Below are positions 48,005-56,873 of a stretch of DNA of 64,000 nucleotides, piece after piece. How positions within the stretch are numbered: position 1 is the first letter of the stretch; the number at the start of each line of letters is the position of its first letter. Made by a program: the position numbers and the translations under genes. The notes beneath the pieces were generated by a model. It did not search any database. It worked only from the letters and a program-made list of their open reading frames with translations, and was not told the DNA's origin. This DNA is from an uncultured SAR324 cluster bacterium (lineage in GTDB: Bacteria > SAR324 > NAC60-12): NCBI GenBank assembly GCA_905182865.1, contig CAJJCY010000004.1:1-64000 (forward strand), given 5' to 3'.

Positions 48005-49288
48005 TTAGAAATGCTTTACCCAAGCGATATTGAAGCCTTTTTTAACAGGAGTCCAATGCCAACCCGGTAATTCATTGGTGAGGGAACTGTTAAGAAAACC
48101 ACGGGAACGTCCTTCTGTAGAAAGCTCATTAAGCATTTCACGATAATGAAAATATTTAATTCCGCTATAAACACTTCCGGCACCGGCAACCCAAGGTAAG
48201 ATGCTAAGAAAACCACTAATATTGAAGGTGCCGCTGAGAAATAGTATTGTTGCAGCTCCAGCTCCTACAGTGGTGTAGAGCCAGCGGTCGTGCTCCGATT
48301 TTGTCAGATTAAAGCGCTTAGACCAGTTTGAAAAATCAGTACTTACCTTTGTAACAGTTGGCCCTAAGCGGATAACTCGGTTTTTTGGTTTAAGTTTTTT
48401 TTGAATATCTAGTTCTTTACGTGTTTGCGTGATCAAGTAAATTAGTTTCTCATTATTGACATAAGTCTGAATTTGGTCTCCTTTAGCAACAGATAATATT
48501 TTTTGAACAATAACTGCTTCGGAAGATAAATCACTAACTTGAACTATTTCAGCTAATGCGATTTTTTGAAAAGTTTTTCCGACTGTATTTTCTGCTGAAT
48601 CTGACTTAAATGATTTTCGGCGGGATATGACTAACCGGTGTCCGATTTTGATACCTTGTGCTCGTCCTAAATTTATGATAATTCCGGAGTGTTTTACAGC
48701 CAGCACATTTCCAAGTAACAACGAATTATCTGAAATCCTTTCAGCCATTCGAAACAATTCATCGTGCATTTTCAAGTCGCTGAATTGTACTTCATCAGTA
48801 AAATCGGTGATGTTTGTTCTTGTATCTACCAGTCTAATTGATAGGATAATACTCCGCTCTTCTTTTCCATTATCATTCAGCATTATTTCTGAATGAATTG
48901 TACCAACCAGTACTTTGTCTGCATTAAACATTTTACCAATCATAACTCCGCAAGCAATGTCATGACAATCAGCCAGTGTAGGGTCCCGATCTTTGATCTG
49001 TGCATTCCACTCTGAAGGTCCTACAACTGAAAAATGATTAGTGTTGTAAACGTTCAACTGAAGAGCCTTTGCAATTTCTACTGCTGCAGTCTCCGTTATA
49101 CCTGATGGGAGGAGGTTTAGTAATAATACTTTTACACGCTCATCATCACTAAAACCGCTTAGTTGAGTCTGTTGTATACCAAAGATGTTTCCACTTGAAT
49201 TGTTAGACTGTCCCCAACCAGGAGTAGTAAAAAAAAGAGAAGTGAAAAATATCAGAAGTGTTTTCACCAAAAATGTGAAGGAATTCAT
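48005..49288 (-). CDS. Secreted CsgG/FlgT-like protein of unknown function
   Basis: 427 aa. An N-terminal signal peptide (MNSFTFLVKTLLIFFTSLFF, cleavage after PGWG-Q) is followed by a CsgG/FlgT-style domain (DDERVKVLLLNLLPSGITETAAVEIAKAL; NADKVLVGTIHSEIMLND; ERSIILSIRLVDTRTN). After a GIIINLGRAQGIKIGHRLVISR segment, as in FlgT, two C-terminal hydrophobic segments (GAGAATILFLSG; LPWVAGAGSVYSGIKY) may anchor it to the envelope. I recognise no named homologue. The fold suggests an outer-membrane accessory protein. Confidence 0.6.
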   Translation of the reverse strand: MNSFTFLVKTLLIFFTSLFFTTPGWGQSNNSSGNIFGIQQTQLSGFSDDERVKVLLLNLLPSGITETAAVEIAKALQLNVYNTNHFSVVGPSEWNAQIKDRDPTLADCHDIACGVMIGKMFNADKVLVGTIHSEIMLNDNGKEERSIILSIRLVDTRTNITDFTDEVQFSDLKMHDELFRMAERISDNSLLLGNVLAVKHSGIIINLGRAQGIKIGHRLVISRRKSFKSDSAENTVGKTFQKIALAEIVQVSDLSSEAVIVQKILSVAKGDQIQTYVNNEKLIYLITQTRKELDIQKKLKPKNRVIRLGPTVTKVSTDFSNWSKRFNLTKSEHDRWLYTTVGAGAATILFLSGTFNISGFLSILPWVAGAGSVYSGIKYFHYREMLNELSTEGRSRGFLNSSLTNELPGWHWTPVKKGFNIAWVKHF

Positions 49289-49316
49289 GTTATGTCAGCG
49301 ATTTTTAATTGTCTGA

Positions 49317-49457
49317 TTAAAAAAGACACTGCCGAAAACTCCGGATTCAACTTTAAATGAAGATTATGCTGCTCCGTTTACCAAGCAAGAAAAAGACCTT
49401 TTAGATAATTGGATAAAAGGAGAATGGATAGACCTGAATTTGGCAGCAAAGATTTAG
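49317..49457 (+). CDS. Possible small orphan gene or gene remnant
   Basis: In the 200-bp gap between the secreted-protein gene and selA, one plus-strand frame reads about 46 codons with protein-like composition (TPDSTLNEDYAAPFTKQEKD, then LLDNWIKGEWIDLN) to a TAG at 49455. It has no ATG/GTG/TTG start, and a second frame continues after its stop (PEFGSKDLGYASDKPVMSG), as though an indel splits one short gene. Function unknown. Confidence 0.25.
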   Translation, partial: LKKTLPKTPDSTLNEDYAAPFTKQEKDLLDNWIKGEWIDLNLAAKI

Positions 49458-49489
49458 GTTATGCTTCTGATAAACCAGTTATGTCAGGT

Positions 49490-50890
49490 TTAAATAAGTC
49501 GAGTCATTACCGACATTAGCTCATCAGAGTCATGTGGAAGAATTGTACGGAAATCCAGCCAAATTTGCTCTTCATGAACACGGACAATGACTGGTACAGG
49601 TTGTGATCTAAACCATTCCTGTAAATCATTTGCTGACCATTCCGGATGTGACAATACAAGTGCAGCTGATTCTATAGGAAGTTCCGGTAAAGCCCCACCT
49701 CCAGTCCGAGATTCTGTCTTGTGGAGCTCACATTTCAACGCAGATTTGTTTGGAAGTTTGAGTTTCTCCAAAAATATTTTTACTTGTTTTTGAATTTCTT
49801 CAACTGTTAATTCTAGCATCCCAACTGTTGGAACCAGTTCCGGAAGTCTTTTTAAATCCAGATATACTTCAAGTGTTTCTTCTAACAAAGCAAGTGTTAC
49901 CTTGTCTAAACGTAATGCCCGGTAAAGAGCATGTTTTCTCAATATTTGTATGTTTTTAGCTTTACCTAGCAGCACTCCAGCCTGGATTCCACCAAGAAGT
50001 TTGTCACCACTAAAAGCCAGCAAATCCGGGTCTGCTGCAAGCTCCTGCTTCACAGTTGCATATTCACTTAACCCACGTTGCTTGAACCGATAAAAGCTTC
50101 CGCTACCCCAATCATGAAAACAAAAAAGGCCTTTGGAGTGGGCCAGTTCTGCCATTTTTTCAACTGAAACGGACTCTGTAAATCCTTTAATTTCGTAATT
50201 GGATGGATGTACTTTTAACAGAGCTGCTGTGTTTTCGGTCAAAGCTTGCTCATAATCTGAAAGGCGGCAGCGATTAGTAGTACCAACTTCGACCAACTTC
50301 ACGCCTGCTTCCCGCATGATATCAGGAATTCGGAAAGAACCACCGATCTCTACCAACTCACCCCTTGAGACAATCACTTCTGCTGTTTTGTCTTCCGGTA
50401 AACCTGTTGTCAAAGCCTTGAGCATTAAAAAAACGGCTGCGGCATTGTTATTGACCACCATTGCATCTTCAGCACCGGAAAGTGAACGTAAAAGCTTGCG
50501 GACTTTTGAGTCTCGTGTACCGCGCTTTCCGGTGCTAAGATCATATTCCAGGGTGGAATATGAACTCATTCTAGGTAAAACTTTTGCTAACAAATTTGCT
50601 GACAAAGGAGCTCGTCCCAAATTAGTATGAACAACAACTCCGGTTGCATTGATAACCCGTTGCGCCCCGGCGGACTGTATCCGGACTTTTGCTCCAACAC
50701 GTTCTAAAATTTGGGTGTTATTGTATGAAACAGATACAGTCTTATTTTGGTAAATTTCATGCCGTACTTGATTCAGGACACTATTTACGATTTCTCTGAC
50801 TGATTTTCCGTAAGCGAGGTTTTGTCTCCTGAGGTAGGAATCACACTCTGTGATAGAAGGAAGGTTTTTATAAGCCATTGCTTTATCCAT
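49490..50890 (-). CDS. selA: L-seryl-tRNA(Sec) selenium transferase
   Basis: 466 aa PLP enzyme that converts seryl-tRNA(Sec) to selenocysteyl-tRNA(Sec). Motifs: VINATGVVVHTNLGRAPLS, NNNAAAVFLMLKAL, LVEVGTTNRCRLSDYEQAL, VHPSNYEIKGF, CFHDWGSGSF, and the PLP-lysine in AFSGDKLLGGIQAG. Full length. SelB, SelD and tRNA-Sec are not in the window. I did not find an in-frame UGA with SECIS in neighbouring genes. MDKAMAYKNLP at the start leaves either 50890 or the inner ATG at 50878 as start. Confidence 0.93.
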   Translation of the reverse strand: MDKAMAYKNLPSITECDSYLRRQNLAYGKSVREIVNSVLNQVRHEIYQNKTVSVSYNNTQILERVGAKVRIQSAGAQRVINATGVVVHTNLGRAPLSANLLAKVLPRMSSYSTLEYDLSTGKRGTRDSKVRKLLRSLSGAEDAMVVNNNAAAVFLMLKALTTGLPEDKTAEVIVSRGELVEIGGSFRIPDIMREAGVKLVEVGTTNRCRLSDYEQALTENTAALLKVHPSNYEIKGFTESVSVEKMAELAHSKGLFCFHDWGSGSFYRFKQRGLSEYATVKQELAADPDLLAFSGDKLLGGIQAGVLLGKAKNIQILRKHALYRALRLDKVTLALLEETLEVYLDLKRLPELVPTVGMLELTVEEIQKQVKIFLEKLKLPNKSALKCELHKTESRTGGGALPELPIESAALVLSHPEWSANDLQEWFRSQPVPVIVRVHEEQIWLDFRTILPHDSDELMSVMTRLI

Positions 50891-51061
50891 GACTCACATT
50901 TATCAACAGTTTTATGAAGTTGAAATTATTGATTAGAGGCTTTCTTCAGAAGTTTATTCTGTCTTCTGTTTTTTTGGAAGAGTTTCAGTGTTTTTCTTTG
51001 GTTTTGTGTCTTGTTTTGATTTAGACGTAGACCTGTTTTTACTGTTAAAGGATCGGGATGC

Positions 51062-53395
51062 TTATGAATTATCAGTTTTTTTTGTAACTGAAACTTTTTT
51101 TAGTGATGATTTTGACTTAGTTACTGACACTGCATTAGATTTTACCTTAGTTTTTTTAATTTCAGCTTTAGTTGTCACTTTTGTGGAATCCTGTTTCTTT
51201 TTAGCAATTTTAATTGCCGTTGGTTTGTCTTGAGCAGTTTTTCCAGACTTTTTTGTAGAATCAGATTTAGTTTTTCCAGATGTCAACCTGGATTTAGAGT
51301 GTTGCTTTGAAGAAACAACCTTCGGTACCGATTTTATAGTATCAGTTATATGAACGCTGCTGAACATTTGATTTTCAATAACATTTATTGTTGGGTTTTC
51401 ATGAGATTTTATTTTAGTCTTTTTAGCAGAGTTCAAATTTTCGTCAAGATGTACACTTCTAAATGTTGATACTTCTGGAACATTATTTTCCTCAACAATC
51501 TGCTTCTGATTGGCTTCTTTGCCATTAGGAGTATCTTTAACTTCCAAAGATTCATGTACACTCTTAAAAAGACCAGCATCTGTTTTTTCTTTTGTCTCTT
51601 GTTTTTTGACAACTGCCTTTTGTTTTTTCTCAACTTCAGGAGTCCTCTGTTTCTCAGTTACAGTTAACTTATAATTATCCTTTTCAACTACAGAACCAGA
51701 ATCCAGATGTTTCTGCGTTAAACTGTTATCTGTTCCGACACTTTTGCCTTTAGATTTGGATGATGGTTTTGAAGTGTCGTTGCTAATTTGCTTACTTTGT
51801 TTTTCTTCATTTTTCATTTCCAGACTACCCGAGGCTACTGTCGCACTGTCTTTTTTAGCTACTTCCTTTTTTTGACTTACTTTTTTTCTACCAGGTTTCT
51901 CGTCACGCATATCTGAAGCAGAAATTGGTACTGAGGTTCGAGTTTCTCCGCCGTCTTGTTCTCTCAAAGTAACTTCCATTTCTGGGATTTCTTCAGAACC
52001 AAGTGACGTGTCAGGTGTAATGGAAATCCGTATTCCATAATCCATTTCCATTTGTGTTAAACGCTGACGCTTCACGTTGAGCAAATGTGAAGCTATTTCT
52101 AAAGGTAGACGTATATGAATTTGCAGAACCTTCTGCTCAACTGCAGAGTCGTGAATTTTTCGCAATATTCTGTTTACCAAAGTTAAGACAACAGAGTTTC
52201 GCGACAAACTTCCGGAAATTCGCTGTCGACTTAATTCCAGTAAGCCGAATTTTGAGATTTCACCAAATGAAGTCTTTGCTTTATCAGCAGACATTGCTTC
52301 TTCAATCTTTTTTTCTACAGAGAGGCGGTTTTTTGAATTATCCATGTCAATAAAATCCACGACGATCAACCCACCTAAGTTTCTTAAACGCAACTGCTTG
52401 GCAACTTCTTCAGCAGCCTCTAAATTAGTTCTTATTGCGGTAGCCTCAATGTTTCTCTCTTGTGTTGATCTGCCTGAATTAACGTCAATCGCAACTAGAG
52501 CTTCTGTAGGCATTATGACCAGTGATCCTCCGGAAGGCAGCGGAACTTGCTGATGGTGTAAAACCTCAATATGACCTTCAATATCATATGAAGAAAAAAG
52601 AGACTTTTCACCCAGGTAAAGTTGAAGCTTTTTTTGATCTTTAGGCATATGTGCTTGAAAAAATTCTAAGGCACGCTGAAAAGCTACGGGTTCATCAATT
52701 ACTACTTCTGAGATATTATCATGGTAGTAATCTCTGATCATACGGACCATCGCAATTTCTTCCTGATAAAGGAGTCCTAGGGCAGACTGTTCTTCATACT
52801 GGTCTTTTATCTCATTCCAGGTACGCCTCAAAATCATAAAGTCACGTTTTAATTCTGTAAGAGAACGGTCAACTCCTACCGTACGGATTATCGCTGAAGA
52901 GTCCTCTCCACCAAGTCCTTTCAGTAAATGTCGTAAGCGGGAACGTTGTTCCTCATCTTCTATTTTTCGGGAGACTCCGCCGCGCTCACTATCAGGCATA
53001 AAAACAAGGAAGCGTCCGGCTAAAGATATATTTGTAGTAAGAGATGCCCCTTTATGGGCTATTTCGTCTTTGACGACTTGGACAAGAACTTTTTGTCCAG
53101 GCTTCAGGATTTGAGTAATGGAAGGTCGTCCACGACCTTTCTGATTTGGCTTATAGACGTGGAAATTAATATCGGATAAAGAAAGGAACCCATGGCGCTC
53201 CTCTCCGTAATCAATGAAGGCTGCTTGAAATGAGGGCTGTACTTTTATTACTTTTCCACAATAGATATTTCCGACTTTTTGGGTGTGGTGGGTCTGTTCA
53301 ATGTAGAGATTATTGAGTGTTGAACCATGCACCAGTGCAATTCGTGTTTCATCATCCTCTACATTTATAAGAATCTTTTGATCTACTTCTGTCAT
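51062..53395 (-). CDS. rng: Rne/Rng-family ribonuclease, long, with lysine-rich tail
   Basis: 777 aa. N-terminal S1 domain (VGNIYCGKVIKVQPSFQAAFIDYG), then the catalytic DNase-I-like domain with metal aspartates in VAIDVNSGRST and GGLIVVDFIDMD. The Zn-link cysteine motif (CPxCxG) that follows SRQR in RNase E/G is absent: the sequence goes from LELSRQRISGSLSRNSVV directly to LTLVNRILRKI. The C-terminal 290 residues are low-complexity, rich in Lys/Ser/Thr, as in RNase E scaffolds. After the TAA (51062-51064) the same frame continues another 35 lysine-rich codons to 50954, so the true end may be later. Confidence 0.88.
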   Translation of the reverse strand: MTEVDQKILINVEDDETRIALVHGSTLNNLYIEQTHHTQKVGNIYCGKVIKVQPSFQAAFIDYGEERHGFLSLSDINFHVYKPNQKGRGRPSITQILKPGQKVLVQVVKDEIAHKGASLTTNISLAGRFLVFMPDSERGGVSRKIEDEEQRSRLRHLLKGLGGEDSSAIIRTVGVDRSLTELKRDFMILRRTWNEIKDQYEEQSALGLLYQEEIAMVRMIRDYYHDNISEVVIDEPVAFQRALEFFQAHMPKDQKKLQLYLGEKSLFSSYDIEGHIEVLHHQQVPLPSGGSLVIMPTEALVAIDVNSGRSTQERNIEATAIRTNLEAAEEVAKQLRLRNLGGLIVVDFIDMDNSKNRLSVEKKIEEAMSADKAKTSFGEISKFGLLELSRQRISGSLSRNSVVLTLVNRILRKIHDSAVEQKVLQIHIRLPLEIASHLLNVKRQRLTQMEMDYGIRISITPDTSLGSEEIPEMEVTLREQDGGETRTSVPISASDMRDEKPGRKKVSQKKEVAKKDSATVASGSLEMKNEEKQSKQISNDTSKPSSKSKGKSVGTDNSLTQKHLDSGSVVEKDNYKLTVTEKQRTPEVEKKQKAVVKKQETKEKTDAGLFKSVHESLEVKDTPNGKEANQKQIVEENNVPEVSTFRSVHLDENLNSAKKTKIKSHENPTINVIENQMFSSVHITDTIKSVPKVVSSKQHSKSRLTSGKTKSDSTKKSGKTAQDKPTAIKIAKKKQDSTKVTTKAEIKKTKVKSNAVSVTKSKSSLKKVSVTKKTDNS

Positions 53396-53401
53396 TATAT
53401 A

Positions 53402-53428
53402 CCTGATTTTATTAAGTTTAAAATCAGG
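53402..53428 (-). promoter_or_regulatory. Perfect 10-bp hairpin in the rng leader
   Basis: CCTGATTTTA (5' arm, minus strand) pairs with TAAAATCAGG across a 7-nt loop. The 3' arm holds the only Shine-Dalgarno-like bases (CAGG) and ends seven bases before the ATG at 53395. No T-run follows on either strand, so it is not a terminator. RNase E autoregulates through 5'-leader hairpins in Enterobacteria, which makes a similar role a reasonable guess. Confidence 0.6.
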
Positions 53429-53660
53429 ATGTTCTGGAATAATATTTGATTTTCAGATTATAAATCGAATCTAGGAACTGCAGTGACGCAAACAAATTTT
53501 AATATACAAATCAGCATTCGTTTTTACCGGCGTCGTTTTTCAGTTTTTCTAGAAATCAGCAATCAGAAATCAGCACCACCAATTCATTCTTTCAATCAAG
53601 TGGAACAGAACATCTCTGAAATATTAGTTTTGACTTTCAAGCATTTGTTGAAAGCCGTGT

Positions 53661-53894
53661 TCATTTATCGAGTACAAACTCCTTTTGTTCATACTCACCA
53701 TTTTCATTCTTTAAAATTGTCTCAATTCGCTGCTCTGCGTTTTCGAGAAATTTTTTGCATTCTCGACTCCAGCGTACACCTGATTCAAAAGTAGTCAAAG
53801 CTTCATCTAGAGGAATAGAACCCTCTTCCAGCTTATCTACAGTCTCTTCAAGTTTTTTCAAAGCAGATTCAAAAGTTGCGGTCGTGGTCTGCAT
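53661..53894 (-). CDS. xseB: Exodeoxyribonuclease VII small subunit
   Basis: 77 aa, typical length. TFESALKKLEETVDKLEEGS and PLDEALTTFESGVRWSRECK match XseB; binds XseA to form the single-strand exonuclease. Its start lies 26 bases inside the end of aroK, so the two are translationally coupled. The large subunit xseA is not in the window. The next 265 bases toward rng contain no gene apart from the rng leader hairpin. Confidence 0.9.
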   Translation of the reverse strand: MQTTTATFESALKKLEETVDKLEEGSIPLDEALTTFESGVRWSRECKKFLENAEQRIETILKNENGEYEQKEFVLDK

Positions 53895-54390
53895 TACAAA
53901 GCTTTTTAGCTATTTCTGTAGCAATCTGGTGTGGAGATCGTTGAGTTGTATCAATTATACACTCTGCTTGTTCATAGAGCAAGCCACGTTCTTTTAACAT
54001 TCCCTGAACTGCAATTTCAGGATTATTATTCATCAAAAGCGGACGGTTCCGGTCATTTTTTAGACGCCGCGTCAGTTCTTCTTCAGGCACCCTCAAATAA
54101 ACACGTTTACCAATTTTCTTCAGCATCTTTCGATTTTCTTCACGCAGTACTATACCACCACCAGTTGCTATTACGGAATTATCAATATTCATCAACTTTT
54201 CCAAAAGTCGTGTTTCCATTTCACGAAAACACTCTTCACCTCCGTACTTAAAAATTTCACTAACACTGCAACCTTGATCATCTTCTATTTCAGAATCTGT
54301 ATCTACAAATGAATATTCAATTAATTTGGCTAATTTTCGTCCAATTGTGGTTTTACCTGATCCCATAAAACCGGTTATAATTATGTTCAT
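53869..54390 (-). CDS. aroK: Shikimate kinase
   Basis: 173 aa. P-loop GFMGSGKTTIGRKLA at the N-terminus, DTDSEIEDDQGCSVSEIF (shikimate Asp) and the GEECFREMETRLL arginine-containing segment, VIATGGGIVLREENR, and a lid with NRPLL. Phosphorylates shikimate at the 3-position in aromatic amino acid synthesis. 24-bp gap after mnmA; overlaps xseB. Confidence 0.93.
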   Translation of the reverse strand: MNIIITGFMGSGKTTIGRKLAKLIEYSFVDTDSEIEDDQGCSVSEIFKYGGEECFREMETRLLEKLMNIDNSVIATGGGIVLREENRKMLKKIGKRVYLRVPEEELTRRLKNDRNRPLLMNNNPEIAVQGMLKERGLLYEQAECIIDTTQRSPHQIATEIAKKLCNADHDRNF

Positions 54391-54414
54391 AATCCAATGT
54401 ATAATCTATAAAAC

Positions 54415-55489
54415 TCAAGGTAAATCGTTAATCCAACCACCACCTAAGAGTATTTCATCATGATAAAACACCGCAGCCTGTCCGGGAGTAACGGCACGTT
54501 CCGCGACATCAAGTTCCAACCTGACTTTGTTATCTGACTCTGGAAAAACAGATGCGGCTACTCCCTGATGGGAATAGCGCAACTTCGCAGTTACATGTAA
54601 CTGCTCTTTTGGAGGTGATATAGACAACCAGTTCACTCCGTAAACAAATATAGTCTTAGAATATAAATCCTCTTCTTTTCCAAGAACTATCCTGTTATTT
54701 CCTTTATCAATTTTAACAACATAATACGGCGTAGAATCACTTAAACCAAGTCCACGGCGCTGTCCAATTGTATAGAATGGCAAGCCGAGGTGTTCTCCCA
54801 GAACTTCTCCTGATAAACTAATAAACTCTCCAGGTTCGGGTACCTCCTTCAGTTCCTGCTTTAAAAAATTTCGGTAATCCTTTGGGACAAAACATATCTC
54901 CTGACTATCCGGCTTATTTGCTGCAGATAAATTCATTATTCCTGCAATTTTCCGTACTTCAGGTTTAATGATATCTGCCAGAGGGAACATCAGACGGTGA
55001 AGTTCATTTGCTGGAATGCTATGTAGAAAATATGTTTGATCTTTATCGATAAGCGTAAGGACGTATTAATTGCTGGCGCCGAATGAGAGGATTGAAGCGG
55101 ATTTTGGCATAATGGCCGGTGGCCAAATAGTCGCAATCAAGTTCATCTACTTTTTTTAGTAATAAATTACTTTTTATTTCTTTATTGCACATTACGCACG
55201 GATTTGGTGTGTGACCACGAGAATATTCTTCAACAAAATAATCTATTACAGATTCTCGAAATTCCTTTTGACAATCAAGAACATAAAATGGGATATTCAG
55301 ACGATGGCAGGTTGCACGTGCATCTATTGCTTCATCTAACGAACAGCAACTTTTAGGGCGAGTCTCATTCTCCGGTCCATGATATAGTTTCATGTGCAGA
55401 CCGATAACTTCATGTCCCTGTTCCTTAAGCAGAACTGCTGCAACAGACGAGTCAACGCCGCCACTCATTGCCATTGCTACTCGTGCCAT
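54415..55489 (-). CDS. mnmA: tRNA 2-thiouridylase MnmA (frameshifted)
   Basis: 357 aa after removing one base near 55055 (reading LIDKDQTYFLHSIPANEL across the break). PP-loop VAMAMSGGVDSSVAAVLL, catalytic cysteine region HTPNPCVMCNKEIKSNLL, KPDSQEICFVP with the second catalytic Cys, and YTIGQRRGLGL. Installs the 2-thio group on wobble uridine of Lys, Glu and Gln tRNAs. This gene is normally required, so the frameshift is best read as a sequencing or assembly error. Confidence 0.92.
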
Positions 55490-55550
55490 AATTATTGTAT
55501 TGAATTAATTGATGGTTTGGAAGGAAACAAGATGGCTTTCTCAAATTAGA

Positions 55551-56300
55551 TTAACGACTGGCAGCTACTTGAATATTTTGGTTGTAACTTGTGTAATCGA
55601 AGTGTCTACCGCTGTAGTTTGCAGAGTGAGATCGTTTTTGTTGTAGGCGTTTAAAATATTCATTGAATTTCTTATTATTCCTTTCATTATAGACCTGCAT
55701 CTCTTTTTTATTCTTTTTCCTATCTTTCTGTTTTTGTTCCTTCAAATAAAATTTTGAAGAAGACATTATTTTTGTCAGTGGATTGCTGGATATAGATTTT
55801 TCCAGCATCATTGTCATTGCATTTCTTGTTTTTTCCGAATCTTCCAGGCTTATTGTACCAGTATAACTTGGTTTAAATCGGGGATTGTTAAAGGGCAATG
55901 GCACCAAGTTATTTGCATGATATACTATATTATATTTGGCTTCAGTATTCTGCCTTTTTTCCTTCAAATAAAATTTTGAAGTAGGCAAATTGTTAGTCAG
56001 CGGATTGCTGGATTTAGACTTTTCCAGCATCATTGTCATTGCTTCTCTTGATTTATTCGAATCTTCCGGACTTATTGTGCCAGTATAAACTGGTTTAAAT
56101 CGGGGATTGTTAAAGGGCAATGGTACCAAATTTATTGTATGATATACTATATGATATTTGGATTCTGGTTGTGGTTTTTGTGCATTTATTTTACGGACAT
56201 TATTATTTTTACTATTTCCCTCAACAGTTGTGTTTTCAGTTTGAGCGAACGCAAAATTTATGTAATTTACTATACTATTTAAAAAAAAAAGACTGCAAAA
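55551..56300 (-). CDS. Secreted protein with two tandem ~75-residue repeats (unknown)
   Basis: The clear part (55551-56129) holds two tandem copies of a unit beginning LVPLPFNNPRFKP, then YTGTIS..EDS, AMTMMLEKS, SSNPLT, SKFYLKE. The frame stays open further upstream to about 56300 with NYINFAFAQTENTT, a plausible signal-peptide end (cleavage AFA-QT), and hydrophobic codons from a 10-base homopolymer (56281-56290). No start codon is available before an in-frame TAG, so an indel in that run is likely. C-terminus is basic and Asn/Tyr-rich. No known family is recognised. Confidence 0.55.
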   Translation of the reverse strand, partial: FCSLFFLNSIVNYINFAFAQTENTTVEGNSKNNNVRKINAQKPQPESKYHIVYHTINLVPLPFNNPRFKPVYTGTISPEDSNKSREAMTMMLEKSKSSNPLTNNLPTSKFYLKEKRQNTEAKYNIVYHANNLVPLPFNNPRFKPSYTGTISLEDSEKTRNAMTMMLEKSISSNPLTKIMSSSKFYLKEQKQKDRKKNKKEMQVYNERNNKKFNEYFKRLQQKRSHSANYSGRHFDYTSYNQNIQVAASR

Positions 56301-56356
56301 CTACACCGAACTATACATCTTAGTCTAAGGTCGTTTTTAGCAGCAATGATTTTATT

Positions 56357-56608
56357 TTGGTATTCGGTTTCAGTATACATTTCTGTCTCTGTTCAAAATT
56401 AACTCCGGAAATATTAGCATGTTCTGAATCTGCACAAGCTTGTTACGCCTGTCTTAAAAAATGGAAGAAAGGTAAATTCGAACTTGCTAAAGAAATGGAG
56501 GCTATTCGACGTTCTGCTTGTGATACAAAAGTATATTTTCTTTTAATATTACTCCACTCCAAAAGACACTACAAAAAATTATATTCTGTAAATAATGCAG
56601 TAAATTAA
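56357..56608 (+). CDS. Small cysteine-containing protein or remnant (unknown)
   Basis: 83-codon frame; the middle part is protein-like and compositionally biased: ESAQACYACLKKWKKGKF, then EMEAIRRSACD, with four cysteines including CYAC. The start is uncertain (TTG 56357; an ATG at 56346 in another frame reads MILFWYSVSVYI, a possible signal-peptide start separated by an indel). It diverges from the repeat protein upstream. The following stretch to 56873 contains nothing recognisable. Confidence 0.3.
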   Translation: MVFGFSIHFCLCSKLTPEILACSESAQACYACLKKWKKGKFELAKEMEAIRRSACDTKVYFLLILLHSKRHYKKLYSVNNAVN

Positions 56609-56873
56609 GTATTTACCTTACCGAAATATTTCTTAAAAATGAGAAAAACACTCCCTTACTTACGGTTATATGGTTGAACTGAAACCATAAGCATCTTAGA
56701 TTATGAGCGGTTAAATAAAGATGCTCTATTAATACATCTTAAAAAATTATGCCAATTATAACCTGATAGTTAAATATTTTCAATGAATATTGCTGAATGG
56801 CAACAATATGAAGTAAATGTCTCAGGTAGGTAAGGAACTTAAATATGGAGGAAATGCCTATTAATATTTCAAT

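Noticed and set aside
53483-53794. 103-codon plus-strand frame
   Set aside because: Its second half is the antisense of xseB and the first part lacks any protein signature or ribosome-binding site.
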